The translations under genes and the position numbers were made by a program. Positions 41,301 to 50,157 of a stretch of 64,000 bases of DNA are shown in pieces (position 1 is the first letter of the stretch; every line of letters starts with the position of its first letter). Source of the stretch: UBA1081 sp045636025 (GTDB lineage: Bacteria > Bacillota > Clostridia > Oscillospirales > Acutalibacteraceae); assembly GCA_045636025.1 (NCBI GenBank), contig JAZTWP010000005.1, positions 1 to 64,000 on the forward strand, read 5' to 3'. A model generated the notes under the pieces. That model was not told the DNA's origin and ran no database searches. It saw only the letters and a list, made by a program, of their open reading frames with translations.

Positions 41301-44062
41301 ACTGTTGCAACTTCTTTTGTGATTGTGAGTTTGAGAAGACCGTTGTTGTATTCGCTTGATACTGTAAAGCCTTCTGCACCTTCGATAGTAAGAGCAGATG
41401 CGTCTTTTACAATGTCTGCATCAAGCTGGATTTCTGTTGTAACTGATGTGATCTTGTCTGCTGCGTTTGAAACAACGTTCATTGTGAACTGATCGTTAAG
41501 AACGCAGGAAGCTGAACCTGCTTCAACCTTGACTGTGGGAAGATTCTGAGTACCGTTAACTGTGAAATAACGTGTTTCTGCTGTTTCGTTGTTGAACTTG
41601 TCACGGACAACGAGTTTTACGGAGTGGATACCGTTTGCGAGCTTGCTGATGTAGTTGAATTCACCGTCAACAAGCTGAGTATCAGCAGTAACGTCCTTAC
41701 CGTCGATGTAAAGACGGCATGCATCGTAGTTGATACCTGTTGCATACTTGTCTTCAAAATCTGCAAATGATGCCTGAATAAGCATATCGTTGTTTGCAAC
41801 AACTGTATCAGCACCGATGTTGACCATATCTGAACGGTCAGCATTACCGACTTTTATTGAGTTGATAACGGGATTGTTAACGTCGTCTGTATTTGCACCG
41901 TAAACGAACTGAACGTTATCGATATAAACAGTACCTTTTCTGTCTGCCTGAGGAAGATATTTATATGAACTCAGGGGAACACCGGCTGCATTTGTACCTT
42001 CTGCAGGACCTGTATAAGTATAATGACCTGAACTGTTGTTGAGGATCATAAGACGGATTGTTTCACCTGCAAAGAAGCTGAAAGGAGCAACAAAGTTTGA
42101 CAGGTCTGCTTCAAGGTACTTCCAGCCTGTCCAGTTGATGCCACCGATACCTGTATATGTGTTATTACCTGTATCTGCGAACTGTGCGTAGTTTTCTGTG
42201 AAATTAACAGTCTGAACAGAACCGTTACCGTCTCTGAATCTCATACGAACCCAGAGGTTAGGTGTGCCTTCGGGAGCATAGAGCCACATACCGACAGCTG
42301 TGGGTGTACCTTCTGTTGATTCTGTTGCAGAAACGCCACCGATACAAGCACCTTCAGTAACAGCGCCTACATTAGTAAGGTCATAATCAAACTTAAGAGC
42401 ATAAGAGTCAAAACGGACTTTGCCTTCATCTGCATTGACAACTGTTGCAACAGATGTTGCGCCTCTGCCGTATGAACCCTTGATCATTGTTGTTGTGCCG
42501 GGAACATAGTCAGATTCGTATGATGTAATAGTGCCGCCGCTGGCTTCATAAACACCTGTACCGAAAACATAATCTTCGGGGTTTTCAAAGTCCCAGATGA
42601 TTGAGGGAAGCTTACCGATAACTGCGGTAATTTCACCCTTTACGTTTTCATCAAATGCAGAAGTTGCAGTAACAATACCTGTAACTGATGCTGAATCTGA
42701 TGATGTGAATGTATTGCCTGAGAATGAACCCATTGTGGGATCGCTCATTGACCATACGATATCGCCGATTTTGTAGTTGACTTTCTTGTCGTTGTATTTT
42801 ACCTGAACGCCGAAGTCTGTCTGTGCTTCGAAACCAAGGCTTACTTCTGTGTTTGTGAAGCCGATGTAATCGGGAGCCTGAATTTCAAATGTTGTTGAGC
42901 CTTTTGCAAAGCCGTTTACAACATATTCAACAGTAACAGTACCTGTTTTGCCTGTTGATGTGAATACGTTTCCTTCGATTGTGCCGAATGAATCGTCTTT
43001 AAGAGTGAATACACCGTCAGCAGGAAGATCTGCTGCTGCACCTGATGAGTCAACACCCTTTGCAGCAAGTTCTACTGTTGAACCGGGAGTATAGATTTCG
43101 TTGTTGGGAGTAAGAACTGCGTGATCAAACTGTCCGTCGGGAGCTGCGTTTGAATAGATAAGGATAGCAGTTGAAACTGTTCTTTCTGTACCGTCAGAGG
43201 GGCTGTTGATACAAGCAAGAGCATTCTCACCTTCGTGCTGAGAAACCATTGTTGCTGATCCGCCGCCGTCAAGTGAAAGAGCGTCAACACAGCCGAGTGC
43301 TTTCATTTCTTCTGCAAGTTCCTGGAATGTCTGACCGCAGGAGTCAGGAGCCTGACGACCGTCAGCTACTACGAAAACAACTGTGCCGTCTGCCTTGATA
43401 CCTACAGCAGTTCTGGGAAGCTGATCCACACCGTAGCCGCTTGTTGCGTCAATAACACCGTCTTTGAGGATGATTGCGGGGCCGCCGACAACTTCTTTTG
43501 CGTTTGCAGGTGCTGCACCTGAACCGATAACAGCAGAGCCGTCATCAAGAATAGCAAAATAGTTCCAGCTGTTGTTAGTGTTGTATGTTTTGCCGTTCAT
43601 AACAAGAGTTCCTGTGGGAGCACCTGTTGACATATTGAAGAAGTCACCGTTTACACCGCCGACGATCTGGAAGTTAGGATCTGCCTGCTGATAATATTTT
43701 TCAGCAGCAACAGCCTGATCGCGGACAGTCTGCATGCCCCATACAGGAGTTCCTGCAAGGTTGTCCATATAGTTGTTATAGCTGGCAAGAATACCAACGT
43801 TGGGATTTGACAGGTCAACTTCAAGTGCAAAGCTCTTGATCTGGTTTGAACCGTCTTTGTTGTGTGTGATAATGTGAGATTCCGTTACACCGGGTGCTAC
43901 GTTGTAGTCCGTTTTTGAAGTGAGTTTTGTGTTTGAACCTAAGAAAGATAAGTCAACATCAAGACCCGCTGCAAGTGATGTTACGGGAGACATTACTGAA
44001 AACAGCATTACAAGAGTAAGAAGTAATGCAAGAAAAGATTTAGTTCTGATCTTTGTTTTCAT
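38348..44062 (-). CDS. Secreted NAGPA phosphodiester glycosidase / metallophosphatase with cell-wall repeats and dockerin
   Basis: 1904 residues from the ATG at 44062 (8 bases after AAAGGA). Order: signal peptide (to about 32); NAGPA-like phosphodiester glycosidase (about 60-310; GVNGDFFN, ALSLDGGGSATM); Ig-like segments; carbohydrate-binding-like region (about 490-715); a cohesin-like beta domain (about 840-965); purple-acid-phosphatase type Fn3 and metallophosphatase (about 1120-1370; FGDIQAQ, QTGDAVE, GNHEYMG, GHDHSYAR); several cell-wall-binding type repeats (YYLGEDGIPATG, about 1475-1740); Pro/Asp linker; dockerin (about 1840-1904). It may release sugars and phosphate from phosphodiester-linked cell-wall polymers or glycans. 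The combination with a dockerin is unusual. Sigma-A promoter upstream. Confidence 0.85.
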   Translation of the reverse strand: MKTKIRTKSFLALLLTLVMLFSVMSPVTSLAAGLDVDLSFLGSNTKLTSKTDYNVAPGVTESHIITHNKDGSNQIKSFALEVDLSNPNVGILASYNNYMDNLAGTPVWGMQTVRDQAVAAEKYYQQADPNFQIVGGVNGDFFNMSTGAPTGTLVMNGKTYNTNNSWNYFAILDDGSAVIGSGAAPANAKEVVGGPAIILKDGVIDATSGYGVDQLPRTAVGIKADGTVVFVVADGRQAPDSCGQTFQELAEEMKALGCVDALSLDGGGSATMVSQHEGENALACINSPSDGTERTVSTAILIYSNAAPDGQFDHAVLTPNNEIYTPGSTVELAAKGVDSSGAAADLPADGVFTLKDDSFGTIEGNVFTSTGKTGTVTVEYVVNGFAKGSTTFEIQAPDYIGFTNTEVSLGFEAQTDFGVQVKYNDKKVNYKIGDIVWSMSDPTMGSFSGNTFTSSDSASVTGIVTATSAFDENVKGEITAVIGKLPSIIWDFENPEDYVFGTGVYEASGGTITSYESDYVPGTTTMIKGSYGRGATSVATVVNADEGKVRFDSYALKFDYDLTNVGAVTEGACIGGVSATESTEGTPTAVGMWLYAPEGTPNLWVRMRFRDGNGSVQTVNFTENYAQFADTGNNTYTGIGGINWTGWKYLEADLSNFVAPFSFFAGETIRLMILNNSSGHYTYTGPAEGTNAAGVPLSSYKYLPQADRKGTVYIDNVQFVYGANTDDVNNPVINSIKVGNADRSDMVNIGADTVVANNDMLIQASFADFEDKYATGINYDACRLYIDGKDVTADTQLVDGEFNYISKLANGIHSVKLVVRDKFNNETAETRYFTVNGTQNLPTVKVEAGSASCVLNDQFTMNVVSNAADKITSVTTEIQLDADIVKDASALTIEGAEGFTVSSEYNNGLLKLTITKEVATVSEDAEATSFAPIATIKAAIPHNVAKGKNFSFRVLQGAITFNDAECVTDTFAASTVEIPVAETYTVYADPVIVDNYGVFHVTDADGNPAAGITVYNAADNTAIGTTNKNGIFRYAGFSNAVQSFTVYAMNDGKYSFKYTSQSLTAACNEDGKPEYVHLNASADGNTEKNISWLSNPIFADDKAYVQYATKAEYEANGAAAFTKKEGTAALQTFLGSTDVTQNYVANINTVNISGLAENTEYVYRVGDGKVWSDVKAFSTPVANADTKFFIFGDIQAQDTTKVSNLLGAVAADEKDYAFGIQTGDAVEVGSMYPDWADILNVFADDNIVDTDMLHVLGNHEYMGDPEADAASGIFNTANKKYYSVEYGNVYVAVINYDLNSSAYIEEACNWLKADAAASDATWKFVALHTPPYGTNILDEQANWQTMLPPVAEEAGIDFVFSGHDHSYARTEPMVGGQVDENGVVYFISGSSGEKSYGVTVNPDYNFAMATNEYSGIYISVSTTDTTATVTVYDVTSADSKVIFDSYTKTIKTDCSADGHDFAHNDGYLTCSVCGYVKSTENFTGNVKDAETGLPIIIENGELVKNKWVDMNNAIYYLGEDGIPATGTAKIGNYEYPFDAEGKLTKVAFVKEDGTLATNIWLGEDYYLGEDGLAVTGERKIDKYTYTFGEDGKLTKGALVKEGKYYYYYIAGTKQRNWKLIDGNWHYFDVIGPSGPGGIPSFAMATGKYPISRDGSAMNLVYTFDANGRLIGGALTNTDYGKVLYWANNERLTGWYYVDEAIYFFGENYYAVTGSQTIDGTEYTFDAEGRLQLKDENFAIDGTFYYFDEDGKILTNHIADHPYVKVVDKAVEPQIGVTGLTEGEHCKTCGTVTVAQKTVAALPQPEPPVDDPEPPVDDPKPPVDDPEPPVDDPEPEVPYILGDATRDGEINAQDARFALRIAAGLEKVTDEKTFVVMDVNVDGKVNAIDARLILRYSAGIIKEFP
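38562..38652 (-). repeat. 21-bp tandem repeat coding a Pro-Asp linker
   Basis: Four near-identical 21-bp units plus a part of a fifth code PPVDDPE/K on the - strand, a flexible linker before the dockerin. Copy number in such repeats often varies between strains. Confidence 0.85.
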
Positions 44063-44115
44063 AATCATTGTCCTTTCCTAATTTTATTATTATATCTTAT
44101 TAGATATACAAATGC

Positions 44116-44144
44116 ATTATAACGTAATATATAACAAAAGTCAA
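44116..44144 (-). promoter_or_regulatory. Sigma-A promoter of the 1904-residue protein
   Basis: On the - strand TTGACT (44139-44144) and TATAAT (44116-44121), spacing 17, about 50 bp before the start codon. Confidence 0.75.
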
Positions 44145-44201
44145 CATTAAAAGATGTGTAAAATTGTAAAACTTATGTAAATTGAACAAAGCGGAATAAA
44201 A

Positions 44202-44243
44202 AATAACGGCAACAATGAAATAATCTTCATTACTGCCGTTATT
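44202..44243. terminator. Terminator of the GH31 gene
   Basis: Stem AATAACGGCAACAATGAA / TTCATTACTGCCGTTATT (two mismatched positions), with A/T runs on both sides. On the - strand the T tract after the stem ends the GH31 transcript. Confidence 0.75.
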
Positions 44244-44252
44244 GTCTTTTTT

Positions 44253-46685
44253 TTACAGCATTTCTGTTATTTCTTTAACAGAATCTTTTACTGTTTTGTC
44301 TGCAAAAATGTTGTTCTTTGTTGCGTCTTTGAGGAATGAAGCATAGCAGATCATTTTGTAATTGTTGCTGCCCTGAACTTTTGAAAGTAAATCTGTGATC
44401 ATTTCTTTTTTGTCGGGGTTTGTTTTTGCTGTTATTCCTATCATTGTGACACGGAATCTGTCTTCGGGAGTGATTTCTGCCCTGATAACGATTGTGCCGT
44501 CTTCCTTTGATGTTTCAAAGGGGAGTCTTTTGCCACCGAGGGTTACAAAAATCTTTTCGCTGTCTGCAATATCCTTGAAAAGGAGTGTGTATCTGCGCTT
44601 TTCGGGAATTACTGACATATCACCCTCTGCAGGATTGATTGTGAAGACAACATCACCGTTTTCTTCTGTGATATCAAACATGGTTTCTGCAAAAGCACCG
44701 TTTTTGTATGCCATTGTTTCACCGTCATCTTCGTAAAGACTGAAACTGCCGTTTCCTCTGTAGATGAGAATTTCCATATCCTTGGGATTCTTCCAGTTGT
44801 TTGTTCTGTCGTCAGCTGCAAGGGGAATGATTGAACCTTCCTTTGCAAGAACGGGAATTGAAGACAGATCACGGAACATTTTAAGCTTTTTACCGCCCTG
44901 ATATATTCTGCCTGTGAAGATATCTGTATATCTGCCTTCGGGAAGCCATACATCTGCGGAAGCTGTGAGAGTTTTTTTGCTGAGTTTCTGTGTGATGGGT
45001 GAAACGATAAGCTCTGTGCCGAAAAGGTACTGATTGGGAACATTGTATGCTTCATCGTTTTCGGGGTATTCATAATACATAGGCTCCATAAGGGGCTTGC
45101 CGTCACGATGAGTGAGCATATTCATTGTGTATATATAAGGTATCAGTTTGTGACGGAATCTGAGCCAGCGTGCAGCATTCATTTCAGTGTCTTTTGAGAA
45201 TTTCCAGGGTTCTTTGCCGAGGAATTCGTTGCTTGTTGAGTGAAGTCTGTTTACGGGACTGAAAACACCGAACTGAAGCCAGCGGATATAAAGGTCATCG
45301 TCACGCTTACCCATCTGATGACCGCCGATATCGTGGCTCCACCATGAGTAACCGATGTTTGATGCGTTGATTGTGAAGTAGGGCTGGAAGTTAAGTGCAG
45401 GCCATACAACAAGTGTGTCACCTGAGAAGCCGAGGGGGTATCTGTGGCTGCCGATTCCTGCATAACGGGAGAGAATGAGAGGTCTTTTGCCGTCACGGGC
45501 AATGTCAAGACTGTGATAGTGATTGAGCCACCACAGAGGATCAAGACCTTTGACGGGAGATTTTACACCCTGCTGCCAGTCAATCCACCAGAAGTCAACA
45601 CCCTCTTCCTCATATTTGTTGTGGAGAAATCTGAAGTAGCCTTCTGTGAACTTTTTATCTGAAATGTCAAATTCAATTGTCTTTTTGCTTTCGGGATCAA
45701 TGCCCATAAATTCGGCAAATTCTTTGTACATATCTTCAAAGAATCGTACACCGTCGCAAGGGTGAAGATTGACTGTTACTTTGAAATTGCTGTCCTGAAG
45801 AGTTCTGAGGAAACCTTTGTAGTCGGGGAAAAGCTCTGTGTTCCAGCTGTAGCCTGTCCAGCCTGATGACTGGAATGCAGCCATAATGTTGTTTTTTACA
45901 CCGTCAACCTTTCGGTTCTTTTTGATGAATTCATCAATTTCTTTGCCAAACTGCTTTTTGATATCAACCCAATGCCAGTCCATATCGATTGTTGCAACGG
46001 TAACGGGAATCTCGCTGCTTGTGAATCTGTTCATAAGGTCGAGATATTCCTGCTGAGTATATGCTTTGTAACGGCTCCACCAGTTACCGAATGCAAAACG
46101 TGGAATGAGAGGAGTTTTTCCAGTGAGTTTATAAAAATCACGGAGTGCGGCTCTGTAATCGTGACCGTATGCAAAAACATATCTGTCTGTGCCACCGTTG
46201 AGTCGGTTCAGAAATTCATTTCTCGGTGCAACTGTGCCGTCTTCACAGAAAACAAGACTTTCTGAGTCATCAATAATTGCTGCACCGTTACGGGAGAGAA
46301 TACCGTCTTCAATTTTTACCTTACCCTTTGTCATATCAAGGGTTCTTCTTGTACCGCCGAGATTTCCTTTCTTGAAATCGCTGTCGGTCATATTTTTCAT
46401 AACAACCTGAATAAGTTCACCTTCTGCAGAGAAAACAAAAGAAACGTCTGCTGTTTTTATTGTGAAGCCGTTGCTGTTGTCTGTTACGGTGAATTCAGGT
46501 GTGTCAAAATTTCTGTTGAGAACAGCCTGTGTGGAAAGGTTGCAGAATTTAAGGTCAGGCTGAGTCTCAATTCTTATAAGTCTTGATGTAAGAATACTGA
46601 TTCTCATATTGCCTTTAATGAAAATCTGAGAGTCAGGTGTTTTCCCGTTCATTTCATCAGAAAAGGCATTTATGAAATGTTTCAT
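44253..46685 (-). CDS. Glycoside hydrolase family 31 (alpha-glucosidase type)
   Basis: 810 residues, no signal peptide. The GH31 core is clear: TVATIDMDWHWVDI (substrate region), the nucleophile Asp near residue 368 in WWIDWQQG, the acid/base Asp near 421 in LGFSGDT, and YSWWSHDIGGH. A distal beta domain (VWLPEGRYTDIFTGRIYQGG) follows, then a C-terminal helical extension of about 50 residues. It releases glucose or another sugar from alpha-linked oligosaccharides inside the cell. Proximity to glycogen genes and sugar carriers fits starch use. RBS AAGGAG. Confidence 0.9.
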   Translation of the reverse strand: MKHFINAFSDEMNGKTPDSQIFIKGNMRISILTSRLIRIETQPDLKFCNLSTQAVLNRNFDTPEFTVTDNSNGFTIKTADVSFVFSAEGELIQVVMKNMTDSDFKKGNLGGTRRTLDMTKGKVKIEDGILSRNGAAIIDDSESLVFCEDGTVAPRNEFLNRLNGGTDRYVFAYGHDYRAALRDFYKLTGKTPLIPRFAFGNWWSRYKAYTQQEYLDLMNRFTSSEIPVTVATIDMDWHWVDIKKQFGKEIDEFIKKNRKVDGVKNNIMAAFQSSGWTGYSWNTELFPDYKGFLRTLQDSNFKVTVNLHPCDGVRFFEDMYKEFAEFMGIDPESKKTIEFDISDKKFTEGYFRFLHNKYEEEGVDFWWIDWQQGVKSPVKGLDPLWWLNHYHSLDIARDGKRPLILSRYAGIGSHRYPLGFSGDTLVVWPALNFQPYFTINASNIGYSWWSHDIGGHQMGKRDDDLYIRWLQFGVFSPVNRLHSTSNEFLGKEPWKFSKDTEMNAARWLRFRHKLIPYIYTMNMLTHRDGKPLMEPMYYEYPENDEAYNVPNQYLFGTELIVSPITQKLSKKTLTASADVWLPEGRYTDIFTGRIYQGGKKLKMFRDLSSIPVLAKEGSIIPLAADDRTNNWKNPKDMEILIYRGNGSFSLYEDDGETMAYKNGAFAETMFDITEENGDVVFTINPAEGDMSVIPEKRRYTLLFKDIADSEKIFVTLGGKRLPFETSKEDGTIVIRAEITPEDRFRVTMIGITAKTNPDKKEMITDLLSKVQGSNNYKMICYASFLKDATKNNIFADKTVKDSVKEITEML

Positions 46686-46809
46686 AGTTTTTCAACTCCT
46701 TGTAGATAAAACAAAAACCGATTTTTTCGCCCGTTGCTGACGAAAAATTCGGCTCATTTCTCCAACCCGACGGAAAATCAGTCAGGCTGAATATGTAGTT
46801 ATTTATATA

Positions 46810-47034
46810 TTACTCAAAATCGATGTCTGCAAGAAGAGCCTTAAGAGCTTTTGCATCGTCTGCTGTAAGAGTTACACCCTTACCCATCTTTTCGTGATCG
46901 GGACCCCAGTCACGGATATCGTACTTGGGTTCTTTACCGTTCCAGCTGATAAGATTGAGCTCTTTTGCCCAGCCGCCTGCGCCCTCTGAGATAACTCCGA
47001 ATGTTTTTACGATTTCATAAGTGAATTCCGGCAT
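46810..47034 (-). CDS. PC4/YdbC-like DNA-binding protein
   Basis: 74 residues: FTYEIVKTFGVISEGAGGWAKELNLISWNGKEPKYDIRDW is described here only by its main parts, the VISE-G-GW-KELN-SWNG strand set and the KYDIRDWGPDHEKMGKG loop, which define the YdbC family of PC4-like single-stranded DNA-binding proteins. Common in Firmicutes, role in transcription or DNA metabolism uncertain. RBS GGAGGAAT. Confidence 0.82.
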   Translation of the reverse strand: MPEFTYEIVKTFGVISEGAGGWAKELNLISWNGKEPKYDIRDWGPDHEKMGKGVTLTADDAKALKALLADIDFE

Positions 47035-47268
47035 GATAATTCCTCCAGAAAAATTTGTTACTTATATTATATAAATAAAAAAAATAAAAATCAATAGTTT
47101 TTTATATTTTTATTCTGAAACTTTGTGCAAAATCATACTTTTTCGGCTTTGAATTATGAATAATTTGTAAACATTTTGAAAAATGCCAAAATCGACCCGA
47201 AAAAAGTGGGTCAAAAAGGGTAGTTGGGACTACTTATGAGAGGCGTTTTACAAAGAAAGGATGATGAA

Positions 47269-47751
47269 ATGAAAAAAGCGACCAATCGTGAAGAGTTGTT
47301 CTGCCGTCTTTATGTTGCTCTCGGCAACCCTGCTGAGGCGGCAGTGAAAGCAGGATATAAAATCTGTCCCGAAATTCATGGCAGAAAACTTCTTGCAAAA
47401 TCATACATAAGAGAATCAGTTGAAAAAATCAGAAAAGAAGAAAAAATATCTTCTTATGATGTCCGCAACGGCCTACGGAGAATCGCATTTGCATCTTCGG
47501 CAGATGCAGTAAGACTTCTGTTTTCCGAGAATGCGGAAAATACAGATTTTGATTCACTTGATCTTTTCAATGTTTCCGAAATCAAAAGACCTAAAGGCGG
47601 CGGACTTGAAATAAAATTTTTTGACCGTATAAAAGCACTTGAAAAATTAGGTGATATTTCAGAAATTGCAGTTCAGGATGCAGGACAGTCATTTTATGAA
47701 GCTCTTGAAAAGAGTGCATCAACATTGAGTGGTGAGAAAAGTGAAATTTGA
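47269..47751 (+). CDS. Terminase small subunit (head cluster)
   Basis: 160 residues from the ATG at 47269 with AAAGAAAGGATGATGA upstream; the longer frame starting at 47224 lacks a site. The opening REELFCRLYVALGNPAEAAVKAGYK is the helix-turn-helix of Terminase_2-type TerS, followed by the central oligomerisation helices (FFDRIKALEKLGDIS). It recognises packaging DNA. It overlaps the large subunit by 14 bases. Confidence 0.82.
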   Translation: MKKATNREELFCRLYVALGNPAEAAVKAGYKICPEIHGRKLLAKSYIRESVEKIRKEEKISSYDVRNGLRRIAFASSADAVRLLFSENAENTDFDSLDLFNVSEIKRPKGGGLEIKFFDRIKALEKLGDISEIAVQDAGQSFYEALEKSASTLSGEKSEI

Positions 47752-48994
47752 AAGTTTTTCTCCCAAACAGCTCAGAGTTCTTACCTGGTGGTGCAAAAAC
47801 AGTGAGCTTAATAATTTTGACGGCATAATCTGTGACGGTGCTGTCAGAAGCGGAAAGACACTCTGTATGTCGGTTTCATTTATTGCCTGGGCAATGGGTA
47901 ATTTCAATGACACATCATTTGCATTGTGCGGAAAGACCGTGACTTCGCTCAGACGAAATGTGGTAACACCGCTTCTGCCCGTTCTTTCTGACCTGGGGTT
48001 TTCCTGTCGTGAAAAAATTTCACGTGGAATGTTTGAAGTAGAGTCAGGCAGAACAAAAAACAGATTTTATCTGTTCGGAGGCAGAGATGAATCTTCCGCA
48101 TCTCTGATTCAGGGGCTTACTCTCGGCGGTGTGCTGCTTGATGAGGTTGCGCTTATGCCCCGTTCCTTTGTTGAACAGTCTGTTGCAAGATGCTCTGTTG
48201 CAGAGTCAAAACTGTGGTTCAACTGCAATCCCGAAAATCCTCTTCATTGGTTCAAAAAAGAGTGGATAGAAAAAGCCGATGAAAAAAATTGTCTTTATCT
48301 GCATTTTGTGATGGAAGATAATCCGTCTTTGTCAAAATCAATAATAGAGCGGTACAGATCACTTTATTCCGGAGCTTTTTTTGAAAGATTCGTAGAGGGT
48401 AAATGGGTTGCCGCAGAAGGTCTTGTATATCCTTTTTTCAATCGTGAAAACAATGTCTCTCAGGATATTCCCGAATGTGAAGAGTTTTATATTTCCTGCG
48501 ATTACGGAACGGTGAATCCGTTTTCGCTGGGACTGTGGGGGCTCAGAGACGGTATCTGGTACAGAATCGATGAAAGATACTGGTCTTCAAAACGTGAGGG
48601 GTGTCAGAAAACAGACGAGGAGTATTACTCAATGCTTGAAGACCTTGCAGGGGACAGAAAGGTGAATGCGGTAATTGCTGACCCCTCTGCCGTAAGTTTT
48701 ATGGAATGTGTAAGACGTCACGGTAGATTCAGGGTGATTCCTGCAAAAAATGATGTCACGGATGGCATCAGAAGAGTTTCCGAATCTCTTAAAGGCAACA
48801 GAATAAAAATCTGTGCTCATTGTTCCGATATTATAAGAGAATTCGGTCTTTACCGCTGGGATACAGATTCGGTAAAAGATACTCCGCGTAAAGAATATGA
48901 TCATGCCATGGATGATATGCGGTATTTTGTTTCCACCGTACTTTACGGCAGAGAAGATGACGGTTTTATCGTTATGGCAACCGAAAGGAATTAA
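47738..48994 (+). CDS. Terminase large subunit (head cluster)
   Basis: 418 residues from GTG at 47738, 3 bases after GGTGAGA. Walker A in CDGAVRSGKTL (near 32), Walker B in GVLLDEVAL (near 130), nuclease domain from FYISCDYGTVNPFSLG (near 250), catalytic acids in VIADPSAVS and the C-terminal DHAMDDMRYF. All motifs are intact, so the enzyme may work. Confidence 0.92.
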   Translation, partial: KVKFESFSPKQLRVLTWWCKNSELNNFDGIICDGAVRSGKTLCMSVSFIAWAMGNFNDTSFALCGKTVTSLRRNVVTPLLPVLSDLGFSCREKISRGMFEVESGRTKNRFYLFGGRDESSASLIQGLTLGGVLLDEVALMPRSFVEQSVARCSVAESKLWFNCNPENPLHWFKKEWIEKADEKNCLYLHFVMEDNPSLSKSIIERYRSLYSGAFFERFVEGKWVAAEGLVYPFFNRENNVSQDIPECEEFYISCDYGTVNPFSLGLWGLRDGIWYRIDERYWSSKREGCQKTDEEYYSMLEDLAGDRKVNAVIADPSAVSFMECVRRHGRFRVIPAKNDVTDGIRRVSESLKGNRIKICAHCSDIIREFGLYRWDTDSVKDTPRKEYDHAMDDMRYFVSTVLYGREDDGFIVMATERN

Positions 48995-48996
48995 AA

Positions 48997-50154
48997 ATGA
49001 AATTATTTGAAAGGAAAAGAAAAAGCGAAAGCTCTGAAGTATCTGTAAAGGGTGTGCCTCAGCTTTATGATAACCGTTTTTCGGCATACGGACTTCATTC
49101 CAAAAGTCTTGCGGCTGAGCACAGATTGTATTCTGACCTGCGTCGCAATGTGCCCGTGCTTGACGGTGCCGTATGTAAAATTGTAAGGCTTACGGGCGGT
49201 TTCAATGTTGTGTGCGAAGATGCTGCGGCACAGAAAATTCTTGATGATTTTCTTCTTAATGTCAATGTTGGCGGAACGCAGAAAGGTATAGGCTCATTTA
49301 TTGATCTTTATCTTGATAATCTTCTGACATACGGTACTGCAGTGGGTGAAATGGTTCTGAGTTCTGATAACAGAGATTTCTCTCTGTATAATGCTCCGCT
49401 TGAGAGTATCGGTCTGTGCCGTAATTCTGTGAATCCTTTGCAGACAGAAGTTTTTACGGTTAAAAACGGCATGGAAAAAACTGTCAGGAATCAGAATAGA
49501 ATAATGGTCTCTGTTCTTGATCCTGAAGCCGGTGAACTTTACGGAAATTCTGTTCTTCGGGGACTGCCTTTTGTTAGTGCCGTGCTTCTGCAGATTTTTG
49601 AATCAATCGGCACAAACTGGGAGAGAATCGGCAATCTCAGATATGCCGTGACTTACAGACCTCAGAATGATGCTCTTGATAAAGCTTATGCAAAGGAGAG
49701 AGCGATGCAGATTGCAAAAGGCTGGAGCGAAGCGATGAAGTCAGGTAACGGTGTCAAGGACTTTGTTGCAGTAGGTGACGTTGATATAAAAGTCATCGGT
49801 GCCGACAGCAATATGCTTGACAGCGAAATTCCCGTCCGTCAGCTTATGGAACAGATTGTTGCAAAAACAGGACTTCCGCCCTTTATGCTCGGTCTTAACT
49901 GGTCAACAAGCGAAAGAATGGCTCAGCAGCAGACCGATATGCTCACAAGTGAATTGTGGCATTACAGACGAATCCTTACGCCCGTGATAATGAAAGTAGC
50001 AGGAATGTTTCTCAGAATGAACGGTTTTGCTCCTGATTGTAAAGTCGAATGGGATGAGATTTCTCTGCTTGATGAAATTCAGCAGGCAAAAGCTTTGTAC
50101 TACAAGGCTCAGGGCGAAAAATATCTTGCTGAAGCTGAATTATTAAAGGAGTAA
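48997..50154 (+). CDS. Portal protein (head cluster)
   Basis: 385 residues. LDNLLTYGTAVGEMVLS, LYGNSVLRGLPFVSAVLLQIFES and TGLPPFMLGLNWSTSERMAQQQ are typical of portal proteins of HK97-type phages. The helical C-terminus (AKALYYKAQGEKYLAEAELLKE) faces the protease gene. Starts 2 bases after terminase. Confidence 0.88.
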   Translation: MKLFERKRKSESSEVSVKGVPQLYDNRFSAYGLHSKSLAAEHRLYSDLRRNVPVLDGAVCKIVRLTGGFNVVCEDAAAQKILDDFLLNVNVGGTQKGIGSFIDLYLDNLLTYGTAVGEMVLSSDNRDFSLYNAPLESIGLCRNSVNPLQTEVFTVKNGMEKTVRNQNRIMVSVLDPEAGELYGNSVLRGLPFVSAVLLQIFESIGTNWERIGNLRYAVTYRPQNDALDKAYAKERAMQIAKGWSEAMKSGNGVKDFVAVGDVDIKVIGADSNMLDSEIPVRQLMEQIVAKTGLPPFMLGLNWSTSERMAQQQTDMLTSELWHYRRILTPVIMKVAGMFLRMNGFAPDCKVEWDEISLLDEIQQAKALYYKAQGEKYLAEAELLKE

Positions 50155-50157
50155 TGT

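Noticed and set aside
38530..41500. Cysteine-rich + strand frames opposite the 1904-residue protein
   Set aside because: They are antisense shadows without ribosome-binding sites; their odd composition reflects the repeats on the other strand.
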